Assembly: GCF_003369915.1 (NCBI RefSeq)
Contig: NC_046677.1
Span: forward strand, 18,618,913-18,682,912
Direction: 5' to 3'
Length of the DNA stretch: 64,000 bases
Source: Drosophila miranda
Taxonomy: Eukaryota > Arthropoda > Insecta > Diptera > Drosophilidae
Numbering within the stretch: the stretch's first letter is position 1; each line of letters starts with the position of its first letter. Under the pieces are notes generated by a model. The model saw only the letters and a list, made by a program, of their open reading frames with translations. It did no database searches and was not told the origin of the DNA. This document shows positions 21,736-33,700 of the stretch, piece by piece. Made by a program: the position numbers and the translations under genes.

Positions 21736-22721
21736 TGATTGCTTATTAGTATCGGTAGATTTATTGGAAAATGCTCACGAGGAAAATCTCAATTCGGTTT
21801 CGTGTTACAATGAAGAAAGTTGAGAGTTTAAGGCGTTGCTCCAGTGAAATGAAAGTGATGATGAAAGAAATCGGAGGAAATGGAAGGAAAATAAACTTTA
21901 ATAAAAACAAAAGTCATTGCCTCACATTCACGCTAATTAATCCTTTAAGTTGATTACATTTAATACGAACTATTACTGCACATTTTGCCGCCCAAGCTAC
22001 CATCGTACACACGTACATATGTATAAATGGTTATTTTGTTTGGTTTTTGGTATATGGATTACTTTTCTTAGTCGGTTTCATATTAAATGCTCTGCTAAAA
22101 ATTCCATACCCACATACCCACCCATACCCTTGCTTCCAAGCTCCTTTCTTCCCGTACAATGAATACAAAACAGTAAAGCGGACGATCGCTACATCATAGT
22201 TTATACAAATGAGATTTTTTAGGGCTCAGATTAAAATTGCCGATCTGAGGCAAGGGTACAGAGACTGTGCAGACTTCGGTTTGCCGAAGATCTCAATGGT
22301 TTTCGTCCACATCGGTGTATATCTACGCATGCGTTTTAAAACAAGCAAATTGCAAAAAGTGGTTTATAAAATATCCGCATCCGTCTTGAGTATGCTACTC
22401 TCCCTGGCTCAGCTATCCTGCTTCTTCTACATATATTTATAATTTCAATTGATTATAAACTAAAGCATAAATTAAGTTAAGTCTGGAATCGGCGAATAAT
22501 ACATATTCCGTAACTGGAATCGATCTGACTTTCTGTACGGTGAAGTTACACGTGCTGGACTACTTAAAAAAATCACACGAAAATTAAAAACTAAAACACT
22601 CTGAGGCTGCGCACGCACAGAAGCACACAATTCATACGGAAACAAAAGGAGGGACTTCAAGTTATCCGGAAGGCTATAATGGGGTTTGCATATGCGTATC
22701 ACACACAAACACACGCACGGC
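21736..22721. other. Convergent 3' region of the SmydA and DHHC genes
   Basis: It contains the SmydA 3' UTR with AATAAA at about 21890 and, from the right, the presumed 3' UTR of the minus-strand DHHC gene. AT-rich, with no supported ORF. Confidence 0.5.
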
Positions 22722-23756
22722 CTAGACATCGTGGCTAAGCAGGGGCGTGTCGTGGTAGCGGGAGGCGTGGTTGAGGCTGGTGCACGGCAGCAGCCACAGC
22801 GCCGGGTGGCCACGTCCAAACACATCGGCCAGCAGCTGATATTTGCGTCGGTTTGGCCGATAGGTTCCCTTCTGCTGTATCGCCTCGACGGCCGTCTCAT
22901 CGTACAGAATAGCATGCAGTTGATCGACCATAATGGCGGTAACGAAGAGCCCGAACAGAGCCGACACCAGCATCAAGATGACGGAATGAATCCTGAAAAG
23001 GAAGGTGAAAACTACAGTACTGGAACGCACAGCTCTGAGTCAAAACTAATTTGTATGCAGATCAGAACTGGGCACACCAAAAAGGAGAGTTGCTTGTTTT
23101 GGGCTTCCGGAGATGCAACTTACATTCTCAATTGTGACTCAATCACATTCTGATTGCATTCCTCGCAGGGCGACACCCAAGAGGCAACAATTAGGCCCAG
23201 GGAGTAAAGCGATAAAACGGCCACGTAAATGAGAAACTGTAGGAAGTACTTTTGGTTGCGTTCGCCCACGCAATTATTGATCCAGGGGCAGTGGTGATCC
23301 ATTCGGCGGATGCACCGCTTACAGATCCGGCAATGGTGGGCCCGCGGAGGTCGATAGGTCTCGCAGCGAGTGCAGACTGTCCATTCGCTGCTGTGTCCGT
23401 TGCCTACTGGATTGTTCTTGTTTGTGGTGTGCAGATCCGAGAAGTCCAAGCGGTTGGCCGGCAGGGGTACGATGCCCGGGTCGGAGAAGACGGCCTTGGT
23501 ATGGGACATGCCCAGTAGGAAGACGACCGTATTGAAGAGGACAACATGGAACGAGGTCCAGATGCTACAGGGCCGAGAGTAAAGGGGTGCCATTATAGTT
23601 TCAAGCCCGTCAATTACCGCCATTGGCAGTCACAGCTCACCTTCCGGGCATAGTGGTGAGGATAATCCAACGAATGACCACATAGTCAGCGTACAGTACA
23701 GCGCCGTAAGTCATCACCAGACAGGCAATGCCACAGGGATCGCGAATAAAGACCAT
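22722..23756 (-). CDS. ZDHHC3/7-like palmitoyltransferase (DHHC enzyme)
   Basis: Exons 23756..23641, 23564..23124 and 22992..22722 give 275 aa. The start MVFIRDPCGIACLVMTY aligns with human ZDHHC3 (GODZ), which supports the ATG at 23756. Four hydrophobic segments are visible: CLVMTYGAVLYADYVVI, FHVVLFNTVVFLLG, FLIYVAVLSLYSLGLIVA and ILMLVSALFGLFVTAIMV. The Cys-rich domain between the second and third has CTRC, HHCRICKRC and the catalytic DHHC at residues 128-131. The TTxE-like position is DET after the last membrane segment. The protein ends in SHDV, a possible PDZ-binding tail. It would attach palmitate to cysteines of membrane proteins, probably at the Golgi. A Motif 1 promoter lies at 24070. 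Confidence 0.9.
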
Positions 23757-24278
23757 AGCACAGTGTGTGACCTCGCCGTCAATCCGCGCGCTATCGTATC
23801 GGTTTTTCCCTTTAATTTAATTAAAAACCGAACGCGGCTGATTTCGTGTCCCCCACCAAAGGCTAGACGGAAAATAACAATTGTTGCTACACTCCCTTCA
23901 GGGTTTCTGTCTCGGCCCGTACTTATCAGTACTGGCGTGGGCAGCGTCCGGGCTGCTTGAGCGGGATCGCCAGTTGTGTTTGCACTGTCCTCCTATACTA
24001 TTGTGTACAATTCAGGAATTTTTCATCTCTTGTTTTTTTTTGTTGCTTGAAATTGTCATTTATTAATTTAGTGTGACCGTCGGGAGGAAGTAAAAAAAAA
24101 CGGAAAAATACTTTTTCTCTGAAAAATACCAAATGAAACCCATTGCAGTCTAGTTCAGTATTGAATCCAGTGTTATTCAAATGCAACTAAAAATTTTTGC
24201 GACATTGAAATGAAAAATGCTTTTAATAATGATAATATTAAAGAAGTTGTTTAAATTACTCCATGTATCAAATGAATT
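23757..24278 (-). promoter_or_regulatory. Promoter and 5' UTR of the DHHC gene; 3' UTR of Aurora B
   Basis: A Motif 1 site (CGGTCACACT on the minus strand) at 24070-24079 places the DHHC start near 24060. The Aurora B stop is at 24279, and a minus-strand ATTAAA (about 24220) could serve as its polyadenylation signal. The two genes are therefore packed closely. Confidence 0.55.
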
Positions 24279-25386
24279 TTAATTTTGTGCCATGTTCTCC
24301 TTGCCACGCTCGCTCAGCCGCAGTTGTGCTTCCCTCTCGGCCATGCTCTCCTTAACCCAAGGATGGGTCATCACATCCACCAAAGAAATCCGTCCATTAC
24401 TCTGCTTTCGTAGTAGCTACAAGAAGAAAATGAATTATTATTTAAGCAGTCGTTCACGGCCTAAAGAAGTGTACGCCTTACCCCAGCGATCAGTTCCTTG
24501 CTGCCTTTTGATAAGTGCGAGGGGTAATGGATCTCGAGGTGCCTGATCTTTTCGTAGGTGTTCTCCGCGGTGTTCGATTCGAAGGGCGGGAAGCCCACGA
24601 GAAACTCGTAGCACAGAATCCCCAAGCACCATTGATCGACAGTATCATCGTACGAAGTGCCATCCACCATTTCCGGCGGAAGGTAGTCCAGTGTTCCGCA
24701 AAGGGTCCTGCGCTTGTTGTTGGGTGTGTGTGCTGACCAGCCAAAGTCGGCCAGTTTTAGATCGTCCGTGCCCGTCAATAAAATGTTCTCAGGCTTCAAG
24801 TCCCTGTGAATGACGTTGTTCAGATGGCAATAGTTCAGGGCATTAGCCACTTGGTAGGTGTATTTCGCAGACCGCGGCTCATCGAACCGATTATCGGGCG
24901 CTGCACGCAGATGCTTGAATAGTTCTCCCTCCGAGGCGATCTCCAGAGCCAGGTAGATCCGGCTCTCGTCGTGAAACCATGTCAGAAGTCTCAAAATATT
25001 GGGGTGCTTGAGTCGCGACTGGATCTCTATCTCACGGAGCACCTGACGCTGAACATTTCCCTTGCGTAGCTCCTCCTTGAACATCACCTTCATCGCCACC
25101 AAATAATGCGAGTAGCGCTCTCGGGCCAAATAGACGCGTCCGAATTTTCCTCTCCCCAAGTGAGCGCCCATTTCGAAGTCGTGAGATCTCCATTCGTAGC
25201 TGCGGATGACCAAGATTAGAAGACAGCTTCGCGTTACTAATCCAATACTCACGGCTGTCCATAGGCATCATGAGACATCATTTTTAGGCACATATTTTTA
25301 ATTGGTTCATGGTGCTCTTCCGGCACTTTGCTCATTAATGCCGGCAAGTGGTTGCGGTTGGCGTGCTTAGTACGTCGGAGTGTCAT
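24279..25386 (-). CDS. aurB: Aurora B mitotic kinase (ial)
   Basis: Exons 25386..25253, 25199..24482 and 24416..24279 give exactly 329 aa, the melanogaster length. Ser/Thr kinase features are the Gly loop GRGKFGRVYL (about residue 60), lysine in VAMK (82), HRDLKPEN (Asp 178), DFGWSAH (196) and the activation-loop threonine in RRTLCGT (210). The C-terminal tail ends in ERGKENMAQN. The N-terminus has KNMCLKMMSHDAYGQP, as in fly Aurora B. It is the catalytic subunit of the chromosomal passenger complex with INCENP, Survivin and Borealin, acting at centromeres and the spindle midzone. The last intron lies between ELIAG and LLRKQSNGR. Confidence 0.97.
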
Positions 25387-25465
25387 GGCACTGATACCTG
25401 CTTAGTTTTCAATTTTAAAATTAAAATTTGAATTTCAATTTTTTTCTTGCGGCGTCCTTTTCTTC

Positions 25466-25570
25466 AGTGTGACCGCGGATCAAATTGATCAACTATACCG
25501 TCTGACCCTCAGAAATATACCCAGATATACGTCACAGTTTTAAAATATACCGTACATATACCGATGAAAA
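25466..25570 (-). promoter_or_regulatory. Aurora B promoter: Motif 1 with Motif 6 sites
   Basis: CGGTCACACT on the minus strand at 25466-25475, with upstream Motif 6-like TATATTT sites at about 25508-25565. The ATG is 80 bases downstream, so the leader is short. The sequence is similar to the Stam promoter in the opposite direction. Confidence 0.7.
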
Positions 25571-26480
25571 AACAAACTCAGCCCGCCAAAACCTGCTTTT
25601 TTGCGCGCTTTTTGTTGTTTTTTTAAATGCTGAAAATAATGTGCCCGCTTTCGAAAAATCCCAAATGTTGACAACAACCTTACCTGTCATTTTTCACAAC
25701 ACAAGTACTCTTTAATAAAGATGTATGTATAATACAAATTAGTATTCCACTAGGCCTCGATATTTTATGTCGGAAGAGAGAGATTCGAAAAGTATACGAA
25801 TAATTGCAAAATTTGTACTCATGTAAATCATGAATTTGGCTGGAGTCGCACACGTTCTGTTAAAAGGTATCGATACAAAAATATGTTTGTCGTTTTTTCG
25901 TCTGGTCATCAACGGCCACACTTATCGTTAGCAATTTTGAAGCCCGTCAATTAGAAAATTGAGTCATTAATCGGATAAAACTGTATGTGCAGTGCTGAGG
26001 CTTCTATCTAGCTAGTAATATTCGGCGGAATATCTAAAACGGTGAATATGATGGGAAGCTCCGTCAGTATATTTACGGAATATTTTGAACATGATGCGGT
26101 ATATTTCTGAGTGTCAGACGGTATATTTGATCCATAAGTCCGCGGTCACACTGCATTATTAGTCATTTTTTTACATACAACAACACGCAAAAAATAAGTA
26201 AATTAAGCGAATGCAGAGCGTTTGTTCTTTCATTTAAACTAATTAGTATACTTTGTGTAGATCCGTATCCCCTAAAATAATAAAGAAATCGATTCGGCCG
26301 GCGAACCCAGTCCAAATACCACAGTTTGTGACGCACTGAAAATCGATTGCCAAGAAGAGAGACGAGACCAAAGAAAATCAAGAGCATAACGAACAACAAT
26401 ACAAAGTACAATTGGAAAAATCATTTGGAACAATTTCACAAATAATTGGCAGGCAGCTGAGCGCTCGTTTGGTCAAAGAA
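25571..26480 (+). promoter_or_regulatory. Divergent Aurora B/Stam intergenic region with the Stam promoter
   Basis: Stam side: Motif 6 sites at about 26065, 26098 and 26119 precede a Motif 1 site CGGTCACACT at 26143-26152; start near 26160 is likely, giving about a 320-base leader. A perfect DRE octamer TATCGATA lies at 25869-25876. No gene is seen between the two promoters. Confidence 0.7.
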
Positions 26481-29163
26481 ATGGGAATTTTCGGGCAATC
26501 GTCGCCGTTTGACGCCGATGTGGGTAAGTCTGCCGCACCTGGTTTCAATTGGAACTATCCATAGCTGACCACAGTCATTGCCATTTGTATTCTAATCTAA
26601 TCTGTGGAGATGGCTACACCGTTGATACCTTCCAATCCCTTTCCGGCCCCTCTCGTTAAAGTCGGGCAGACAACAAAGACAGAATGCCCCAGTCATGTGA
26701 GGGGATGTGATGCTGTGCGCAGCTTTGCGTCGTTCGTTGAACTTATTTACGAAGTTTTCAACTGCAGTCGCTGACCTTGAGTGACGTAGACCACATCGAT
26801 GTGTTTGTCTGTCTCTGGCGTGCCACCCCCACATGCGCCTAATACAATTTGCTGCGGGTTCTATTGATTTTTGTATATTATTTATAATCAATTCCGCTCC
26901 GCTCCGCTTATCTTTGTTCTTGTCCCTTTATTTTTCTGAGTGAGTCACGTTCAATTACTCGCAATACTGATAAGACAGTGCGATTTCTTTGTTTCTAACT
27001 TATAGAAAAAGCCACCAGCGAGACAAATACGAACGACAACTGGTCACTAATTCTCGATGTGTGCGATAAGGTGTCCACAAATCCTCGTCTGGCTAAGGAT
27101 TGCCTCAAGGCGGTGATGCGGCGCATGGGCCACAACGATCCCCATGTGGTAATGCAGGCGATTACATTGCTGGACGCCTGCTCCAACAATTGTGGCAAGC
27201 CTTTTCATCTGGAGGTTGCCTCACGTGACTTCGAAACCGAGTTTCGACGGCTGTTGAGCCGGGCAGAGCCAAAGGTGACGCTGGTAAATACACCCAACAA
27301 AAATACATCACGGAAGCAGTCTTAGGTTATCATTTTCTGTCATTACTCCTTATGCATTCCAGAAAATGCGCCAAGTGCTAAAGAACTGGGCTGAAAATGA
27401 TTACAAGAACGATCGGGAACTGGATTTGATTCCTGCCCTCTACACCAAGCTGCGTCTAGAAGGCTACGACTTTAAGAATCTTGGCGAAAAGAGTAGCAAA
27501 ACAGCTGCAGACAAGGCGGCCAATTTGCCAAAAGACCCCAATGTCGTGAGCAGCCAGCAAGAGGAGGATGACATTGCCAAGGCCATAGAACTGTCACTGA
27601 AGGAGGGCAAGAGTAGTCCCAAGGCTGTCAGTGGAAGTGCTGCAAGTGCAGGGAACTCTAGTGCCTATCCATCGTTGTATCCGTCGTTCGGAGGGGCCTC
27701 CAGTGCCGCAAGCAACGATGCAAACCCAAACCAAAACCAAGCCCCAGCTCCCGAGCCAAGAAAAGTTCGAGCTCTGTATGATTTTGAGGCTGCGGAGGAA
27801 AACGAACTCACGTTCTTCGCTGGCGAGATTATCCATGTGTTAGATGACAGCGACCCCAACTGGTGGAAGGGCTTCAATCAACGAGGAGAGGGACTCTTCC
27901 CCTCGAATTTCGTCACTGCCGATTTATCTGTGGATCCCGAGCGCCTGGACATCAATCAGCAGCACAAGACAGGAGCTGCCCAGAAGGATGTGGACTCCGC
28001 AACGACTTTGCAGCAAAAGACTGAAGCCACAGCTGCAGCCGCAGCAGCAGCTGCTGCCTCTGCTCAGCCCGTAGAGATCGACGAAGCTAAGATTGATCGT
28101 CTTTTGCATCTACTCCACGAGGCAAATCCCGAAGATCCCTCGCAGGATAGCGACGAAATGCTCCGGCTAGAGCAGGAGGTTCATCAAATGGGTCCTCTGA
28201 TTGACGCCGAACTGGAGCGAGTGGATCGTAAGCACGCCCAATTAACGCAGTTGTCAAGTGATCTCGTCGATGCCATAAATCTTTATCATGGTCTGATGAG
28301 GGATGATCGGGCCGTCGCGGGACAGTTTGCTGCAGCAGCTGGAGGCTTCATGCCGGGCCTAGCCGGCTTTCCGGGAGCCGCTCTGTACGGAGCACCAGGC
28401 TATCCCGGTGCGGGTGGCTTTCCTCCGCACCAAAGCTATCCAGGAATGCACTCGCTCCCTTATGCCCCCGTACCCAACGTCCCAACAAATGTTCCGCCCC
28501 CGACAACAGCTCCGGCTGGTTACCTGGAACAGAGTCAGGTGCCGCTGACTTTTCAGAATGGACACGCAGCGCAGATGACCTGTAAGTGAAGCACTTGCTG
28601 ACAGAGCATCTCGTTACAACTGATCGTCCGATGTATACCCACTAATTTCTTTTCCAGCGCTACCCCCCCATCTGCCACAGCTAAACCCTGCTGCACCTGC
28701 ACCCCAGCCCCTCTATAATGCCCAGCCAGCACCCGTGTCCACCCACCAGCAGCAGCAAGCAGCGCCGCTACAGCAGCATCAGCCAGGCTACAATACAATA
28801 CAAGACCAGCAGCAGCAGTTTGCCCAAGCTCCGCCCGCAGTTACACAGATCCAGCAACAGCAATCACAACCGCCCCCTCATGCTTACATGCAGCCGGGGC
28901 CGCCGCAGGGATATCAGCCCGGACCAACACCACAGCAGCCCCAGCCGCATCTGTATGCACCAAATGGTTCTCCGGCAGTCACCCAACAGAGCTACGTGCC
29001 ACAGCAGCATCAGCATCAGCTTACGCCACACGATCAATTTAGTCAGGTGCATCAGCAAACGGCCATCATGGGCATGGCGACACAGCCCGCAGCTGCGCCT
29101 GGCTATCACATGCAGAACGATGCCGTCAAGAACAACATTCCCATCTACCAGCAGCAGTGGTAA
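26481..29163 (+). CDS. Stam: Stam, signal-transducing adaptor (ESCRT-0 subunit)
   Basis: Exons 26481..26523, 27006..27283, 27363..28581 and 28658..29163 give 681 aa. The VHS domain is at the start ([20 protein letters not shown] ... [11 protein letters not shown]). A ubiquitin-interacting motif [14 protein letters not shown] is at about residues 176-188, an SH3 domain ([15 protein letters not shown] ... WWKGF ... GLFPSNFV) at about 240-296, then a helical GAT-type coiled coil ([19 protein letters not shown]), and a long Pro/Gln/Tyr-rich tail. With Hrs it forms ESCRT-0 on early endosomes and sorts ubiquitinated receptors. An AATAAA lies at 29412-29417. Confidence 0.97.
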
Positions 29164-29884
29164 AACCAACCAAGCCCCAATCAAATTGAATCCTTCTATT
29201 GGTTTGCTTTAATTTGCCCAAAAACGAACTAATTGGTATCCTGTGATCACGACCGATCAGTTAAAAAGAAACAAATTCTAAAAGTATAACTTGATAACTT
29301 CATAGAGAACAGAAGGTGTCGAATCTCTGTTACGTATGTGCGCTCATAGATCCTCCAGACAAGCAAAGATTCAATCTAACTGATAACCAAAATTCCGCCG
29401 GCTTTGTCAAGAATAAAGCAGAAATATGTCCTCTAAATTAACTCTTCAGATACGCCAAAATAATTTATAAAATGTTCCTTTATATTGTTTGTTTAATTTG
29501 TTGGTTTTTGGGTAGATTTCTCTATGTCCGAACAATATCTTTTGTGGAAATGAGGTAACGATTTGATTGCGATATATACTATATAACATATATTCTACAT
29601 TACGTATAACTTAATTGAGTGCAAGAGAGATAACTTTTATATATTACTTTTATTGTATGCATTATGATCTGATAAAAATAACGAAACAAATCATATTCAT
29701 TAAAATCATTCAGTACATTTACTAAGTACAATATTTCTTTCAATGCACATATTAAATTAGCGAGTCATATCGTCTGAAGTAGTATTTCTCATCGATCTTG
29801 TTCCAACATTTCCTCAGGCAGGCGACAGGGCTTAGTTTGTGGCCTAGTTTTTTCTAGGCTTCCATAGGTGGAAAGATTTTAAAA
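29164..29884 (+). other. Stam 3' UTR and downstream flank
   Basis: It contains AATAAA at 29412-29417, likely the Stam cleavage signal, then AT-rich DNA with many ATATA runs and no supported ORF. Confidence 0.5.
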
Positions 29885-30760
29885 CTTGCACTGTGTTTAA
29901 TGATCTTAGAGAATGGACCATTTGGTATGCTAGAGAAATATGAATCAATCGATAAAAGACCCGGGGATGACATCGAGCACTTTAGAGATAACTTTCAAAA
30001 GAAATTGTACGTCGAAGGACTCATACAGGGAAGCTTTACTCAAGAAAAAGCGCGTGAGACAATGCAACAAGTCCTTTCCACTTACAATAGCCAAAAATCA
30101 GATAATCCATCCTCACTGGACGATAGCTTAGTGCAGATACCACAAGGATACGAATACGATTGTAACAAACTACTAGCAAATTGGACCAGGTGATCTCAGT
30201 GGAGTGACTGATGGATCCGGTAGAGTTGATTGTGGAAGAACCCTTTTTCAACCAGCTGCGCACTCAAGAACAAATGGGCTACAGTCTGAGCCTACAACAA
30301 CGCATCGACTACGCGACACCAGCTTGGACGAAGAATTAATGCGGAGTACTTCTTTAATCGCAAGGAAGAGCAAATACAAACGTAGAATAGTCTCACAAAG
30401 CAGCACGTTCTGGACTTATGGTTGGACTATGAAAACAATAAATTTCGAAAGCTTTCAGTTCAAGTGGTTGGTCGGAAGAGGCTACCATCTCGGTCTCGAA
30501 CGCTGTCCATCTTGGGTGCTGTGGCTGTGGGCCAGAGTGAGCTCGGTAGACAAAGAGGATCCTCGGCGAACTTACTGGAAGAAGTGCAGCGTAATATTTC
30601 CGATGAACAGCTGCTTGTACAGACGGGCAATAAGATCGAGATAGAGCTTATGGGAAATGGCGATGATCCCGCACACATAGTGGATAAGACGGCATTTAAA
30701 AACAGTCTATGTGCTTACCCATTATTTATCAAAAATAAGAAGTGTACTAGAATGTCGTAA
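29885..30760 (+). pseudogene. Nardilysin-like (M16 metallopeptidase) pseudogene fragment, copy 1
   Basis: It encodes, in pieces, the C-terminal half of a nardilysin-type peptidase: FQKKLYVEGLIQGSFTQEKA, then PFFNQLRTQEQMGYS, then YFFNRKEEQIQT, a TAG stop, and NSLTKQHVLDLWLDYE with a VVGRKR end. Several frameshifts and a deletion relative to copy 2 near 30330 break the reading frame, and the N-terminal catalytic half (HXXEH zinc site) is missing. It lacks introns in what remains. The parent gene is not in the window. Confidence 0.75.
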
Positions 30761-33700
30761 GACACACAGAGTACTTGACACTGCTTCATCAAAAAGGTGT
30801 AAATATGTATCTACCAAGCGACCGACAATGCAGTTTTCCCGGAGATTTTAAATTTATTTCCGACCATCTTTGGCAGTGTCTCACACGCCAGAAAGTACGA
30901 GTATGCAACAATTTTGCAAACTTTTCGTTCACTGGGAAAATCCCACGAAATAAACTGTCAAACCATGAGACAGTCCTGGACTCGGCCAGTAAATAGAAAA
31001 TGCCAATGGATGTGAAATATCAGGGAAAAGGAGACAAGCAAATCATGCAAATATTTGTGAATTTCAATTCTACGATTCTGCAACAAGCCGCCGGGCCTGC
31101 CAGTGCGAATGTCAACGAATGCATAGAAAATGTTTTAAATTAATTGATTTTACTGGCCTTGCCACGCCCCAATGCACCTGCCCATCCGAACACCTGAAAT
31201 ACTGCACGCTTCCATACAAACCACGTCAGCGTCATCGTCTTCGTCTTCGTCCTTTGCCCTCGGGCTCTGCCATTGTGTGTTCCCTCTGTGCTGCAGCTTC
31301 CGTTCGTCGTCAACTTTGATGGCGCTTTGCCCGGTTTCGTTCTCGATTTGATTATTCCGCCGGGTGATTTGCATTTCGTGCCGAGCTCCGTTGCATCCTT
31401 CAGGTCGGATGGCATTAATCAGAAACAACTGGCTCAAGGACGCCTTCCCTTACAGGGAACGGTGACCCCACTCTCCTATGTATATCTGTGTCTCTGTCTG
31501 CCCCTGTTCATGCCTCCACCTCTTCAGCTATTGGTTCTCTCCTTTTTCCCGACACTTGGCAATAAAATCAAATGATGCGGGCATCGTAAAGCTTCGCGCC
31601 TTGCGCGTTTTTCTATGTCGTAAAAGTCTACACGTTACCGATATTACGTTATGTATCGTATTGCCATTCCTGTCGCTCATGGAATATCCTTTGTAGAACC
31701 CTGTGGACAGGCCAGAAAGCCGGCCCCTGGCTTTCCGACTGTCGTTTGCGGGTTTTAAAGCGGCATAAATGATTCTCTTTTCTCATTTTTTGTTACCCGT
31801 TTTTGTTTTCGTGTCGAATGGCTTAAATATTTTTCCGCCATGTGCAAAGCGGTGAAAATCTAATAAAAAAATTGTTGAAAAACGGGGAGAGCACTGGGGT
31901 AGAGACAAAATATTTATGGCTATTTGCTTTTTATTTTTATTCAATGGTCTATTGTTTGCCGATAAGCTGTGAATAGTTTTTGTTCGCTTAAGTTTCGCCC
32001 ATTTTTTAGTCAGTTGTGGTGTGTAAATGGGCCCTTGAAGCGTTGATCTAAACTGTTAAAATGTGAATTGTCTGAAAGGTTCGGAATAAGCGTTTGATAA
32101 ATCAGTTTTATGAATGTTATCTTGATCTAACTAAAGTTGGCGTATCGTATGATTTGAAACATTAATGGTAGCTGACTCAAAATGAACTAAAAGTGTTTAA
32201 GTTCTTCAGACTCCTCTTAAAATGTCATTCTCCAGTTATCTTTCTTTCCCTTTTTTGCAAGGCCAAGCCACAAAATTGCAAAAGGAACCTGTCAATTTTT
32301 TGCAATTTTAAAAATTGTGCTGACTATTATTTACCACCCCTCGGTCTGGTGCAATTTTCGGAGCACATGTTAGTGGCAGGCAGTCTCTGCAAACTATTTA
32401 TTACCCACCCATTTTACACAAGGTCACGGTGCATTTTGTGTCTGTCTTTGGCTCCTGTATTCTCACGGTCCCTCCATTTTCTTACTTTTCATCGGGAGAG
32501 TCTTTGATGAAAACTCAATTGGAAATAGAAACACCCATGAGACCGCACAAGTTGCCCCACGAAAATTTTAACGCAACGAGATTTCTTTGAAAGCTTGTTC
32601 GTTAATTTTTTTAAATAATTGTAGGCTAATTATATTTTCCTGCTAATATGGCTTCATTCCAAAGTTTAACCACGCACTAGCGAAGGATTTTCCATGCGAT
32701 TACGCGAGTAATTTAAGAAGTCGAATGGAATTATAGTAGATATAATATGGTAGAAGCAAGGTATAACTCATACCCTAAAGCCCGTGCTGCACCAATCTAA
32801 CCTCTAGCCAAAGATAATATAAATAGTTACATGAGTAACGACCAAACACATTTTCGGTACGAGATTTCTTGAATTTTTGTTGGAAAGCCACAAGAGAGCA
32901 CATGAGCTTCGATCTCTCGTTCGACAGGTTATGCGCTTTCAAAGGGTAAATTTATTGTGTTATGGTACGGAGGGTATGTTAAGTCAGAATGTTCTCCTTT
33001 AAATTCTTAAGATAAATGTCCAATATCATGAGCCACCGGATAAATCCGATGGCGACAGGAAACTCTATCGAAAGGATTGCGTGCCATGCTGATATCAGAT
33101 CATACGAATAATACAGAACACACACAGGATGTGCGCCATCATGCCCACAGTGGGGGACAGTGGTAGTGAGAGGTGCAATCCATCGATGGATAAGTTTAAT
33201 GGAAAACTAGCTGCCTGTGCGGTGCTTGTGAACGTGGGATCCTTTAGTTAATAGCACATTTTCTGAAGCATATGATATTTATGGGCTCCGAGAAGTATCC
33301 TACTGAAAACGAATGTGATGCAATTATAACGAATAACGGCGCCTCTCAGCAACGCGCACACGCGATCTCCCAGCGTTCTCAGAGAGTCGCACCAGCGAGT
33401 GTTAACAGCGAGCGGTTAACATGCTGTTAACATATCTGACCATGTCGCCAAACAGTTTATGCACGTAAATTCTTGATAAATCGAGGGCTCGCCACCTAGT
33501 ATGAAATATAATAAATAAACATATGTATTTATTTTCTTGTACATGTGTTCAAAGATGGGGCGAGAGACAGGCGGGGTGGTGTGCTTTTGCCATAGGTTTT
33601 CGCTCCTGATTGTCGCATTGTTCGCCCCAAGCTTATCCTTCATTGATTCACGCTAATTAACTATTCAGCCCCAATTCATTGGACCCCAGAAAAGCGGGTA

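Noticed and set aside
22209-22442. 77-codon plus-strand frame with hydrophobic end
   Set aside because: It lies in the convergent 3' UTR region and has no recognisable features.
31273-31575. 100-codon plus-strand hydrophobic frame
   Set aside because: Begins at GTG and shows no signal-peptide logic, family or splice context.
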